A stretch of 5,052 nt of DNA from Coriobacteriales bacterium (GCA_031256575.1 JAIRQI010000153.1:1-5052), one strand, 5' to 3'. Shown: positions 1 to 5,052, numbered from the stretch's first letter. Made by a program: numbers and translations. Notes: generated from the sequence alone by a model not told the origin.

Positions 1-267
1 TGGTTCGAACCGGTTTTAGAGACCTTGATAGGTGGGGAGTTGCCGGGCGAGATTGAGAGCCTCTTCTTCTGCATCCAGACTGGCATTGGCGTTGGCATTA
101 TTGCTTATTCCTTCGGCTACCTAGTAGCACGCAAGCGTTTCGGTGGCAATGCCGCTGGCAATCTTGCTAACAGTAACAAGGCTGGTAATAAGGCTGGTAA
201 TAAGGCTAGCAAAGCTGACAGCAAAGCCGGCAAAGCCAACCAGGCTAGCAAGGTAACCAGCAGTTAG
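1..267 (+). CDS. cbiN: CbiN, cobalt ECF transporter small membrane subunit (5' partial)
   Basis: The frame is open from base 1 (first codon Trp) to a TAG stop at 265-267, giving 88 residues of C-terminal sequence; the true start is upstream. Visible residues begin WFEPVLE and continue through GEIESLFF into one hydrophobic helix (about residues 20-43). This matches the family pattern of a periplasmic EPWFEP...GEIESLLFALQ stretch leading into the second helix of CbiN. Its N-terminal helix and most of the periplasmic loop are missing from the window. CbiN works with CbiM, CbiQ and CbiO in Co2+ uptake at the cytoplasmic membrane. After the helix a basic ARKRF stop-transfer is followed by about 40 residues rich in Lys, Ala, Asn, Gly and Ser, which the family does not usually have. 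A TTG at 25 lies in the middle of the conserved stretch and is not a credible start. The family call is strong because cbiQ and cbiO follow. Confidence 0.88.
   Translation, partial: WFEPVLETLIGGELPGEIESLFFCIQTGIGVGIIAYSFGYLVARKRFGGNAAGNLANSNKAGNKAGNKASKADSKAGKANQASKVTSS
145..262 (+). repeat. In-frame tandem repeat region in the CbiN C-terminal tail
   Basis: Two exact 12-bp copies of AAGGCTGGTAAT (178-189 and 190-201) encode Lys-Ala-Gly-Asn twice. Degenerate copies extend on both sides: GCTGGCAAT upstream, and AAGGCTAGC, AAAGCTGAC, AAAGCCGGC and AAAGCC downstream. All stay in the cbiN frame and give a positively charged cytoplasmic tail of KAGN/KAS/KAG type. Confidence 0.75.
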
Positions 268-270
268 AGC

Positions 271-288
271 TATATCGGGTTATATCGG
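271..288 (+). repeat. Short direct repeat TATATCGG between cbiN and cbiQ
   Basis: TATATCGG occurs at 271-278 and again at 281-288, followed by a partial ATCGG at 291-295. The repeats have a 10-bp period and occupy most of the 34-nt gap. No Shine-Dalgarno sequence is visible there. Whether this is a binding site or chance cannot be told from the sequence. Confidence 0.35.
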
Positions 289-301
289 CAATCGGCTTTA
301 G

Positions 302-1198
302 ATGATAACAGCACTACTCAGTTTGGCTTTTATCTGGTGTTTATTTTATGAGCGCCTGCCTGTACCTGTGCTAGCTCTAGCTGGTATCAGCCTGGCGCTG
401 TTTCTCTATCTGAACAACCGCCATAAGCATACTGAGTTCATCTCGATTGATGTGGTAGCGCAGTTCTCGCGCTTAAAGACTGTAAATGCGACGCTGAAGA
501 TCGTCACCCTGCTGGCGTTGATGATCGTCAGCGTCGCCTCAAGAAATGCCTACACCGGATTGTTTTTGGTTTTAGCGATGTTGGTGCTAGCCGTGTTTGT
601 CGGTGGCATCAAATTGCATGAGTATATCCAGATACTGGCTCTGCCAGTGTCTTTTCTGTTGATTGGTGGTCTGGCCCTGCTCTTTGAGGTACGTCCAGAA
701 GCGGCAGGTGTCTTAGGTTTCAATGTCTTTGGATTATGGTTCACAGTCAGTGCCGAAGCCCAGCTCAGCACAGCCCTGGTGATTGCCCGCTCGCTGGGAG
801 CAATCAGCTGCCTGATTGTCATCGGCATGTCTACACCGATGCCGGAGATTATCGCCGTTCTACGCCGTTTTCGCTGCCCAGAGCTGATTATTGACCTGAT
901 GTATCTAATCTACCGCTACATCTTCATCCTGCTGGCTTTATACCACGAGATGAATGCTGCAGCCAAAAGCCGCCTAGGCTTAAAGGACTACCGCACCAGC
1001 CTGCGTACCACTGCCCGGGTCTACTCCAACCTGCTAGCCCGCAGTCATCATTTTGCCAGCCAGAATTTTGATGCTATGGAGAGCCGTTGTTTTGACCAAG
1101 GCATCCGCTTCTTGGAGCAACGCAACAATGTGCGGGCCTACCAGGTTGCTGTGAGTGTAGCCTTGTTGCTGGTGACGCTGGCTATCACAATTGTTTAA
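302..1198 (+). CDS. cbiQ: CbiQ, cobalt ECF transporter transmembrane (T) component
   Basis: The 298-residue polytopic membrane protein couples CbiO ATP hydrolysis to CbiM/CbiN-mediated Co2+ import. The core begins near residue 46 with FISIDVVAQFSRLKTVN, the usual CbiQ opening. It continues with hydrophobic segments at about 64-80, 84-102, 108-128, 154-176, 195-216 and 279-298. The STPMPEIIAVLRRFRCPELI stretch (177-196) followed by DLMYLIYRYIF is characteristic of EcfT/CbiQ proteins. The cytoplasmic region after it contains AKSRLG (221-226) and AMESRCF (258-264), in the positions of the two short Arg-containing coupling motifs that contact the ATPase. Residues 1-40 form an additional hydrophobic stretch ahead of the usual core. 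ATG at 302 is the most upstream start possible, because a TAG codon at 299-301 precedes it directly. No clear ribosome binding site is seen. It lies 34 nt after cbiN, in the same operon. Confidence 0.92.
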   Translation: MITALLSLAFIWCLFYERLPVPVLALAGISLALFLYLNNRHKHTEFISIDVVAQFSRLKTVNATLKIVTLLALMIVSVASRNAYTGLFLVLAMLVLAVFVGGIKLHEYIQILALPVSFLLIGGLALLFEVRPEAAGVLGFNVFGLWFTVSAEAQLSTALVIARSLGAISCLIVIGMSTPMPEIIAVLRRFRCPELIIDLMYLIYRYIFILLALYHEMNAAAKSRLGLKDYRTSLRTTARVYSNLLARSHHFASQNFDAMESRCFDQGIRFLEQRNNVRAYQVAVSVALLLVTLAITIV

Positions 1199-1365
1199 GT
1201 TGTTCAATTGGTTTTGAGTTGCGGTGTTTTTATCTGGGTTGGGGGGTACGTGGTAGTGAGTTTCACGCGGATAAGCAGTACAGGTGAGCAAATAGTAATG
1301 AATTGCTGGCGACCTGAGCAGTGAAGGTGGCTGACACGAGTAGTTATTCAGGAAGAGACCAATAA
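1199..1365. other. 167-nt gap between cbiQ and cbiO without recognisable gene
   Basis: Transporter subunit genes in such clusters are usually packed tightly, so this gap is long for the operon. I see no coherent coding frame, no strong hairpin with a T-run and no convincing promoter pair. Only the cbiO ribosome binding site at its right end is interpretable. Confidence 0.5.
1350..1355 (+). promoter_or_regulatory. Ribosome binding site of cbiO
   Basis: AGGAAG lies 10 nt before the ATG at 1366. A TAA codon at 1363-1365 sits directly in front of that ATG in the same frame, so it is the most upstream start the frame allows. Confidence 0.55.
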
Positions 1366-2235
1366 ATGACCGAGCCAAAAGAGCAAAGCGAACTGTTCAG
1401 AGTCGAGGGCATCAGCTACCGTTATGATGACCGCTATCTGGCCTTAAACGATGTCTCACTCAGCTTTCGTGCTGGCGAGATGGTTGCCATCCTGGGCAGT
1501 AATGGTGCAGGCAAGAGCACCTTCTTTCTCTGCTGTAACGGTGTCTTACGTCCACAAAGCGGCACAATCTTCCTACATGGGCAAGAGGTCTCCAAGTCAA
1601 AAAAAGACATCACCCGCCAACGCCAAGCCGTAGGGCTGGTCTTTCAAGACCCGGACAGCCAGATCATTGCCGGTAGTGTTGAAAGCGAGATCAGCTTCGG
1701 ACCATTGAACCTGGGTTTATCCAATCAAGAAGTCGAGCAACGGGTCGAGGAATCTCTAGAACAGATGGATATCGTCAGATATCGTGACTACGCTCCCCAA
1801 TATCTCAGTGGTGGGGAGAAAAAACGGGTCAGCATTGCTGATATCTTTGCCATGCACTCCGAGATGATTCTGCTTGATGAGCCTACTGCTTCGCTTGATC
1901 CGAAGAATGCTGAAGCACTGGAACGGATATTGATTGGCCTCAGCCAGGTTGGCATCGCTATTGTCATCTCCACCCATGATGTCGATTTTGCCTACCGGGT
2001 CGCCGAGCGGGTAGTGGTTTTCGCTGAAGGTCAAGTTATCGCTGATGCCAGCGCTGACCAGGTATTTGCTTCTGCGGAGGTCTTATCCAGAGCTGGATTG
2101 AAACAACCTCTGTTGTTCGCAGCTTGGCAGATATTGGTCCGTGAGAACCCCAGTCTATCTAGCAAACCGTGGCCCCGTACTATCGAGCAGTTCGAGCTGT
2201 TAGCTGCCTCGGTGAATTCAAGAGCAGCTGGCTGA
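1366..2235 (+). CDS. cbiO: CbiO, cobalt ECF transporter ATP-binding protein
   Basis: A complete 289-residue ABC ATPase that powers Co2+ uptake on the cytoplasmic face of the CbiMNQ membrane complex. All motifs are present in order: Walker A GSNGAGKS (44-51), Q-loop FQDPDSQ (93-99), signature LSGGEKKRV (147-155), Walker B MILLDEP (167-173), D-loop SLD (176-178) and H-loop His204. The FQDPDSQ form of the Q-loop and the FGPLNLGL stretch that follows (111-118) are typical of EcfA/CbiO proteins. After about residue 235 comes the short C-terminal extension common in CbiO, ending in a low-conservation tail. Length is normal and nothing is missing, so the protein should be active. It is the last gene of the transporter operon, and its TGA stop lies 6 nt from the stop of the convergent CbiP-like gene. 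Confidence 0.93.
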   Translation: MTEPKEQSELFRVEGISYRYDDRYLALNDVSLSFRAGEMVAILGSNGAGKSTFFLCCNGVLRPQSGTIFLHGQEVSKSKKDITRQRQAVGLVFQDPDSQIIAGSVESEISFGPLNLGLSNQEVEQRVEESLEQMDIVRYRDYAPQYLSGGEKKRVSIADIFAMHSEMILLDEPTASLDPKNAEALERILIGLSQVGIAIVISTHDVDFAYRVAERVVVFAEGQVIADASADQVFASAEVLSRAGLKQPLLFAAWQILVRENPSLSSKPWPRTIEQFELLAASVNSRAAG

Positions 2236-2241
2236 TACTAG

Positions 2242-3120
2242 CTACTGATTCTTGTTAGGTAAATCCAGCAGGCTGTAGATGAACTCCATGTCTAGATGCT
2301 CACGGATGGCGGCAGCCAAGATGTTGTATTGTGCCTGCTGGTAGTCTGGGCTTCCGGCTTCTGCCTGCTGGCTGGAAGGTTCTGAGTCTCTGTGTTTTGT
2401 TCGGGCTGAGAGGCTGTCTTCATCTTCGATATCGATATCCAGATAGGGTAGCGTACCCACCACCGGTTTTTGAGCCCGCTCCTCGAGCATGCGCAGGCCT
2501 GGCTTTAGAAGTTCGAAATCCCCCCTGAATTTATTAATAATCAAACCTTTGACCCTCGCGCGTTCCTGCTCTTCAAGAAGCACCAGAGTACCTACCAGCT
2601 GGGCAAAGACACCACCGGGGTCAATGTCACCGACCAGTAGCACATTGGCATCGGTCAGCTCAGCCAAGCCCATGTTAACGATATCGTTCTCCCGTAGATT
2701 AATCTCTGCCGGGCTGCCTGCTCCTTCGATGACCACGATATCGAAGTCGCTAGCCAAGCTGTTGTAAGCCCGCATTATTTCTGGAATCAGGGACTTGCGA
2801 TATGCGGTGTAATCAAGGGCAGCCAGTGAACCACGGTTCTGCCCATTAACGATGGCTTGTGTCTCCATGTTTCCAGCTGGTTTAAGCAGGATAGGGTTCA
2901 TCAAGACACTGGGGGTGAGTCCTGCAGCTTCGGCTTGGATGGCCTGCGCCAAAGCCATCTCGAGCCCATCTTCGGTTGTAAAGGAATTAGAGGACATATT
3001 CTGCGACTTGAAAGGTGCGACTTTGTAACCGTCTTGGTAAAAGACCCGACAGAGGCCGGTGACGACGATGCTTTTTCCGGCATTGGACATGGTTCCCTGG
3101 ATCATCAGTGGCTTGCTCAT
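2242..3120 (-). CDS. CbiP-like protein lacking the glutamine amidotransferase domain
   Basis: This 292-residue protein belongs to the cobyric acid synthase (CbiP/CobQ) family. Full-length members (about 490-510 residues) amidate adenosyl-cobyrinic diamide with ATP and glutamine. Residues 1-240 are the dethiobiotin-synthetase-like ATPase domain: P-loop GTMSNAGKS (9-17), APFKSQNM (35-42), QAEAAG (62-67), MNPILLKP (74-81), [21 protein letters not shown] (start 131), INKFRGD (195-201) and IEDEDSLS (231-238). A hydrophilic linker (241-260) then leads straight to [20 protein letters not shown] (265-284), which matches the extreme C-terminal tail of full-length CbiP. The roughly 200-residue amidotransferase domain is absent, with no frameshift or stop. 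Residues that are conserved in CbiP as I recall it differ: ALAQ for GRAQ (56-59), KPAGN for KPTSD (80-84) and DIDPGG for DIDRGG (165-170). The start is ATG 3118-3120, preceded by AGGAG; a longer frame to 3201 has no family match. The family call is firm, the function is not. Confidence 0.85.
   Translation of the reverse strand: MSKPLMIQGTMSNAGKSIVVTGLCRVFYQDGYKVAPFKSQNMSSNSFTTEDGLEMALAQAIQAEAAGLTPSVLMNPILLKPAGNMETQAIVNGQNRGSLAALDYTAYRKSLIPEIMRAYNSLASDFDIVVIEGAGSPAEINLRENDIVNMGLAELTDANVLLVGDIDPGGVFAQLVGTLVLLEEQERARVKGLIINKFRGDFELLKPGLRMLEERAQKPVVGTLPYLDIDIEDEDSLSARTKHRDSEPSSQQAEAGSPDYQQAQYNILAAAIREHLDMEFIYSLLDLPNKNQ
2332..2371. repeat. 10-bp direct repeat at the CbiP linker
   Basis: TGCCTGCTGG occurs at 2332-2341 and 2362-2371, exactly 30 bp apart. 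On the minus strand both copies encode Gln-Gln-Ala in frame, so the linker reads [10 protein letters not shown] followed by QQAQ. The repeat lies where the missing amidotransferase domain would have been. Confidence 0.6.
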
Positions 3121-3125
3121 CTGGT

Positions 3126-3130
3126 CTCCT
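3126..3130 (-). promoter_or_regulatory. Ribosome binding site of the CbiP-like gene
   Basis: Read on the minus strand, AGGAG precedes the ATG at 3120-3118 by 5 nt. This supports that start over the ATG 27 codons further upstream, whose extra residues have no counterpart in the family. Confidence 0.75.
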
Positions 3131-3223
3131 GTTCGGTATTTGGCTGATAGTAAGGCTATGCCTACCAGTATAGTGCCTAGGTTCTGAAGCTCAGCGGGCA
3201 ATTACACTCCTGTTACTAAGTCT

Positions 3224-3274
3224 GTGCATGGCGAACAGCTTGGGTAAAGCGAGCTAAACTCTCTCATGCACCAG
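3224..3274. repeat. Inverted repeat beside the SOS box
   Basis: GTGCATG (3224-3230) and CATGCAC (3265-3271) form 7-bp arms around a 34-nt loop. Two further pairs (3222-3223 with 3273-3274) are possible past a one-base bulge, and an inner GCTT/AAGC pairing (3238-3241, 3247-3250) lies in the loop. There is no T-run on either side, so it does not look like an intrinsic terminator. It lies between the divergent genes, just left of the SOS operator. The role is unknown. Confidence 0.35.
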
Positions 3275-3288
3275 CGAACATCAGTTCG
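3275..3288. promoter_or_regulatory. SOS box, LexA operator upstream of uvrA
   Basis: CGAACATCAGTTCG is a perfect match to CGAAC-N4-GTTCG, the LexA (DinR) operator of Gram-positive bacteria including actinobacteria. It lies about 200 nt upstream of uvrA, a classical SOS gene, and overlaps the position of the -35 region of the candidate promoter that follows. LexA bound here would repress uvrA until DNA damage triggers LexA self-cleavage. The site sits 154 bp from the divergent CbiP-like start, so an effect in that direction is possible but not indicated. Confidence 0.85.
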
Positions 3289-3297
3289 ATTGTGTGT

Positions 3298-3303
3298 TAC
3301 AAT
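3298..3303 (+). promoter_or_regulatory. Candidate -10 element of the uvrA promoter
   Basis: TACAAT (5 of 6 matches to TATAAT) begins 9 bp after the SOS box. With a 17-bp spacer the -35 hexamer would be CGAACA at 3275-3280, which keeps the ACA of TTGACA and is part of the operator itself. An alternative -10 is TATAGT at 3321-3326, but its -35 partner is poor. The choice rests only on hexamer similarity and position. Confidence 0.35.
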
Positions 3304-3329
3304 CTAAACGGTTGGCAAGGTATAGTTTG

Positions 3330-3446
3330 ATGGTCTTACCTCCAACCCGAGAACGCTGCTACAATAAAAGATTGGTCGTATGGCGATGGTTCGCGGGGCG
3401 GAGGTTTTCTCCCCATTTTGACCTAGCTAGGGAGCTCGGGTGGTAA
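3330..3446 (+). CDS. Possible 38-residue leader ORF in the uvrA 5' region
   Basis: An ATG at 3330 follows AAGG (3317-3320) at a 9-nt spacing and opens a 38-codon frame ending TAA at 3444-3446, 43 nt before uvrA. The product would begin MVLPPTRERC and is rich in Arg (7) and Trp (3), without a membrane segment or known motif. It resembles no family I know. It may be chance; the only support is the start signal and the otherwise unexplained long leader. Confidence 0.18.
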   Translation: MVLPPTRERCYNKRLVVWRWFAGRRFSPHFDLARELGW

Positions 3447-3480
3447 GCCAAACGACCAGGTTGAACAGAGTCGCATGAAG

Positions 3481-3486
3481 AGGAGG
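3481..3486 (+). promoter_or_regulatory. Ribosome binding site of uvrA
   Basis: AGGAGG is a strong Shine-Dalgarno match ending 3 nt before GTG 3490, which is tighter than usual. It favours GTG 3490, because an ATG at 3475 would place this sequence inside the gene and has only a weak AGAG upstream of it. Confidence 0.55.
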
Positions 3487-3489
3487 ATC

Positions 3490-5052
3490 GTGCTAGAGGC
3501 CATTCAGATTCGCGGTGCCCGCGAACACAATCTAAAGAACATCTCACTTGATATACCGCGTGACCAGCTGGTGGTGATTACCGGATTGTCCGGTTCCGGC
3601 AAGAGTTCTCTGGCTTTTGACACCATCTATGCCGAAGGCCAACGCCGCTACGTTGAGTCACTATCGGCCTATGCCCGGCAGTTTCTGGGGCAGATGGATA
3701 AGCCCGACCTGGACTCTATCGACGGGCTTTCGCCTGCGGTTTCCATCGACCAGCGGACCACGTCTAAGAATCCTCGTTCGACCGTTGGTACCGTGACCGA
3801 GATTTACGATTACCTGCGTCTGTTGTTTGCCCGCATCGGTATTCCGCACTGCTATGAGTGTGGACGGGAGATTAACCGCCAAACCACCGACCAGGTGGTC
3901 GACCAGATACTTTTTGAATATGCTGACCGGCGCGTCCTGGTTTTATCCCCAGTGGTCAGTGGACGCAAGGGCGAGTACGGCCGGCTCTTCGCTGACCTGC
4001 AGAAAGAAGGCTTCGCCCGGGTTCGCGTGGATGGCGAGGTGCGTGAGCTGGGTGAGCCAATTGTCTTGAATAAGCAATACAAGCATGACATCGATGTCAT
4101 CGTGGACCGCCTGGTAGTACGGCCTGAGGCCCGCAGCCGCTTGGCGGAGGCGATTGAGACTGCCACCAAGCTGGCTGAGGGAAATGTGCGTGTGCAAGTA
4201 GCAGACCCGGTTGCCGCACCAACCGCCGAGCAGCCAACCCCCGGGCAGCCAGGCATCGAGCAGCTAGGCATCGAGCAACCAGGCACCGAGCAGCTAGGCA
4301 TCGAGCGACCAGGCACCGAACAGCTTGATGCCGAGCGACCAGGCACCGAGCGTCAACCAGTCGCCCAACCAACCCCCGAGCTAGCCTTCTCGCTGGCTTT
4401 AGCTTGCCCGGAGCACGGTCACTCCATGGACGACCTGGCTCCCCGCGACTTCAGCTTCAACGCTCCCTATGGCGCCTGCCCGGAATGTGCCGGGCTCGGA
4501 TACAAACGTGAGGTCGATGAGGCGCTGATTATTCCCGACCCCAGCCTCAGCCTGGCTGACGGAGCCTTCGTTGTGGCTCGCTCCAGCAACTACTACCCGC
4601 AGGTCTTAGCGGCTGTTGCCAAGCATATCGGTGTCGATATCGACACCCCCTGGTCTGAGCTGTCCCTTGAAGCTCGCAATGTCTTTCTGTATGGGCTGGC
4701 CAACCAGCAGATTCGCCTCGACTACACCACCCGCGATGGCCGGGACACCTATTGGCATATCAACTACAGTGGCTTAATAAAGATTACCAACGACCGCTAC
4801 AACGAGAGCTCTTCTGAGGCAGTACGCGCCAAGATGGAGGAGTTCTTCAGCACTAAACCTTGTTCAACCTGCAATGGAGCCCGCTTGAAGCCGGAGATAT
4901 TAGCTGTCACAGTCGGCGAGCTGAATATTCATCAGGTCACCCGCTTCTCAGCCCGGGAGTCGTTGGTCTTCTTCGAGGGGCTGCATCTGAACACCCGTGA
5001 GCAGATGATTGGGGGACGGGTCATCAAAGAGGTGGTGGAGCGCTTGCGTTTC
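3490..5052 (+). CDS. uvrA: UvrA, excinuclease ABC subunit A (3' partial)
   Basis: The first 521 residues of the DNA damage-recognition ATPase of nucleotide excision repair; the frame runs off the right edge. From GTG 3490 the protein opens [16 protein letters not shown], which puts RGAR almost at the usual distance from the start. ATG 3475 would add five residues and remains possible. Seen in order: Walker A GLSGSGKS (32-39), [20 protein letters not shown], a [20 protein letters not shown] stretch, the UvrB-binding domain (GRKGEYG at 158-164, DIDVIVDR), and a zinc module with Cys306, His309, Cys330 and Cys333 ending in [13 protein letters not shown]. The insertion domain follows, with a second Cys pair (458, 461). 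The ABC signature LSGGE of the first ATPase domain and the whole second ATPase domain lie beyond the window. Residues 247-297 are a five-residue repeat insert not normal for the family. SOS control is likely from the operator at 3275-3288. Confidence 0.95.
   Translation, partial: MLEAIQIRGAREHNLKNISLDIPRDQLVVITGLSGSGKSSLAFDTIYAEGQRRYVESLSAYARQFLGQMDKPDLDSIDGLSPAVSIDQRTTSKNPRSTVGTVTEIYDYLRLLFARIGIPHCYECGREINRQTTDQVVDQILFEYADRRVLVLSPVVSGRKGEYGRLFADLQKEGFARVRVDGEVRELGEPIVLNKQYKHDIDVIVDRLVVRPEARSRLAEAIETATKLAEGNVRVQVADPVAAPTAEQPTPGQPGIEQLGIEQPGTEQLGIERPGTEQLDAERPGTERQPVAQPTPELAFSLALACPEHGHSMDDLAPRDFSFNAPYGACPECAGLGYKREVDEALIIPDPSLSLADGAFVVARSSNYYPQVLAAVAKHIGVDIDTPWSELSLEARNVFLYGLANQQIRLDYTTRDGRDTYWHINYSGLIKITNDRYNESSSEAVRAKMEEFFSTKPCSTCNGARLKPEILAVTVGELNIHQVTRFSARESLVFFEGLHLNTREQMIGGRVIKEVVERLRF
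4231..4380 (+). repeat. 15-bp tandem repeat array inside uvrA
   Basis: Ten 15-bp units fill this stretch in frame, each ending mostly in GAG. The best-preserved ones run from 4246 to 4350 and encode pentads of the form Glu-(Gln/Arg)-(Pro/Leu)-(Gly/Asp)-(Ile/Thr/Ala). Two pentad types alternate, giving a 30-bp higher-order unit: 4261-4290 and 4291-4320 differ at only 2 of 30 positions, and 4321-4350 is more diverged. The array lies directly before the first zinc-module cysteine, where UvrA proteins normally have a short link. Confidence 0.85.

Noticed and set aside
1199..1365. A hidden small gene or terminator between cbiQ and cbiO.
   Set aside because: Only very short frames are present (for example 8 codons from an ATG near 1299), and hairpins such as CGTG/CACG are too weak.
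1034..1378. A 114-codon minus-strand frame spanning the cbiQ end and the cbiQ-cbiO gap.
   Set aside because: It overlaps the conserved cbiQ C-terminus and the cbiO start, has an unlikely composition and matches nothing known.
3167..3172. TATACT on the minus strand as a -10 box for the CbiP-like gene.
   Set aside because: No acceptable -35 hexamer lies at 16-18 bp; the nearest, TTGCCC, is 23 bp away.
3121..3201. Upstream extension of the CbiP-like protein by 27 residues.
   Set aside because: The ATG at 3120 has AGGAG at proper spacing and starts exactly at the family's usual N-terminus. The extension has no family counterpart.
3121..3274. A cobalamin riboswitch in the leader of the CbiP-like gene.
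   Set aside because: I searched the minus strand for the B12 box and its conserved surroundings and found no match; the leader is also short for that element.
3398..3420. GGAG-GTTTT-CTCC hairpin before uvrA as a terminator or attenuator.
   Set aside because: The stem is only 4 bp, followed by a mismatch, with no proper T-run.
3852..4372. Two long minus-strand frames opposite uvrA (3852-4346 and 4097-4372) with Cys/Ala/Arg/Ser-rich repeats.
   Set aside because: They are mirror readings of the 15-bp repeat array in uvrA. The repeat keeps other frames open, and there is no start signal or family match.
1..5052. CRISPR array, tRNA, rRNA or insertion sequence.
   Set aside because: The repeats seen are in-frame protein-coding repeats without spacers. 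No tRNA or rRNA-like structure, transposase or terminal inverted repeats were found.

Overview
The window has about five genes. It reads like a mid-GC, Gram-positive-type genome. The closest fit is an anaerobic actinobacterium of the Coriobacteriia kind, judged from the UvrA wording, the CGAAC-N4-GTTCG SOS operator and the CbiMNQO-type cobalt transporter. That placement is an inference from remembered family features, with moderate to low confidence.

Left part (1-2235, + strand): the 3' end of a cobalt ECF transporter operon. It starts inside cbiN, the small membrane subunit, whose cytoplasmic tail is an unusual Lys/Ala/Asn/Gly repeat. Next come cbiQ (transmembrane T component) and, after a 167-nt gap with nothing recognisable, cbiO (ATPase). 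CbiM, the cobalt-binding S component, should lie just upstream of base 1. Together these proteins would import Co2+ for cobalamin synthesis.

Middle (2242-3120, - strand): a gene convergent with cbiO, only 6 nt away. It encodes the N-terminal ATPase half of cobyric acid synthase (CbiP/CobQ) and then, after a short hydrophilic linker, the short helical C-terminal tail of the same family. The glutamine amidotransferase domain that normally sits between them is absent, and the reading frame is intact. Several otherwise conserved CbiP motif residues are also changed. This 292-residue GATase-less CbiP is the most unusual object in the window. It could be a stable domain-loss variant, one half of a split enzyme, a paralog with a new role, or a decaying copy.

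Right part (3121-5052): an intergenic region of about 370 nt separates the CbiP-like gene from divergent uvrA. It holds a perfect 14-bp SOS (LexA) palindrome at 3275-3288, just upstream of a plausible -10 box, then a leader of about 190 nt with a doubtful 38-codon ORF. The 5' part of uvrA (nucleotide excision repair ATPase) runs off the right edge. It carries about 51 extra residues of five-residue (15-bp) tandem repeats, inserted immediately before its first zinc module, where the second ligand position is His rather than Cys.

A common thread is in-frame tandem or direct repeats at domain edges in three neighbouring proteins: the CbiN tail, the CbiP linker and the UvrA insert. This suggests a genome prone to slippage-type expansion.
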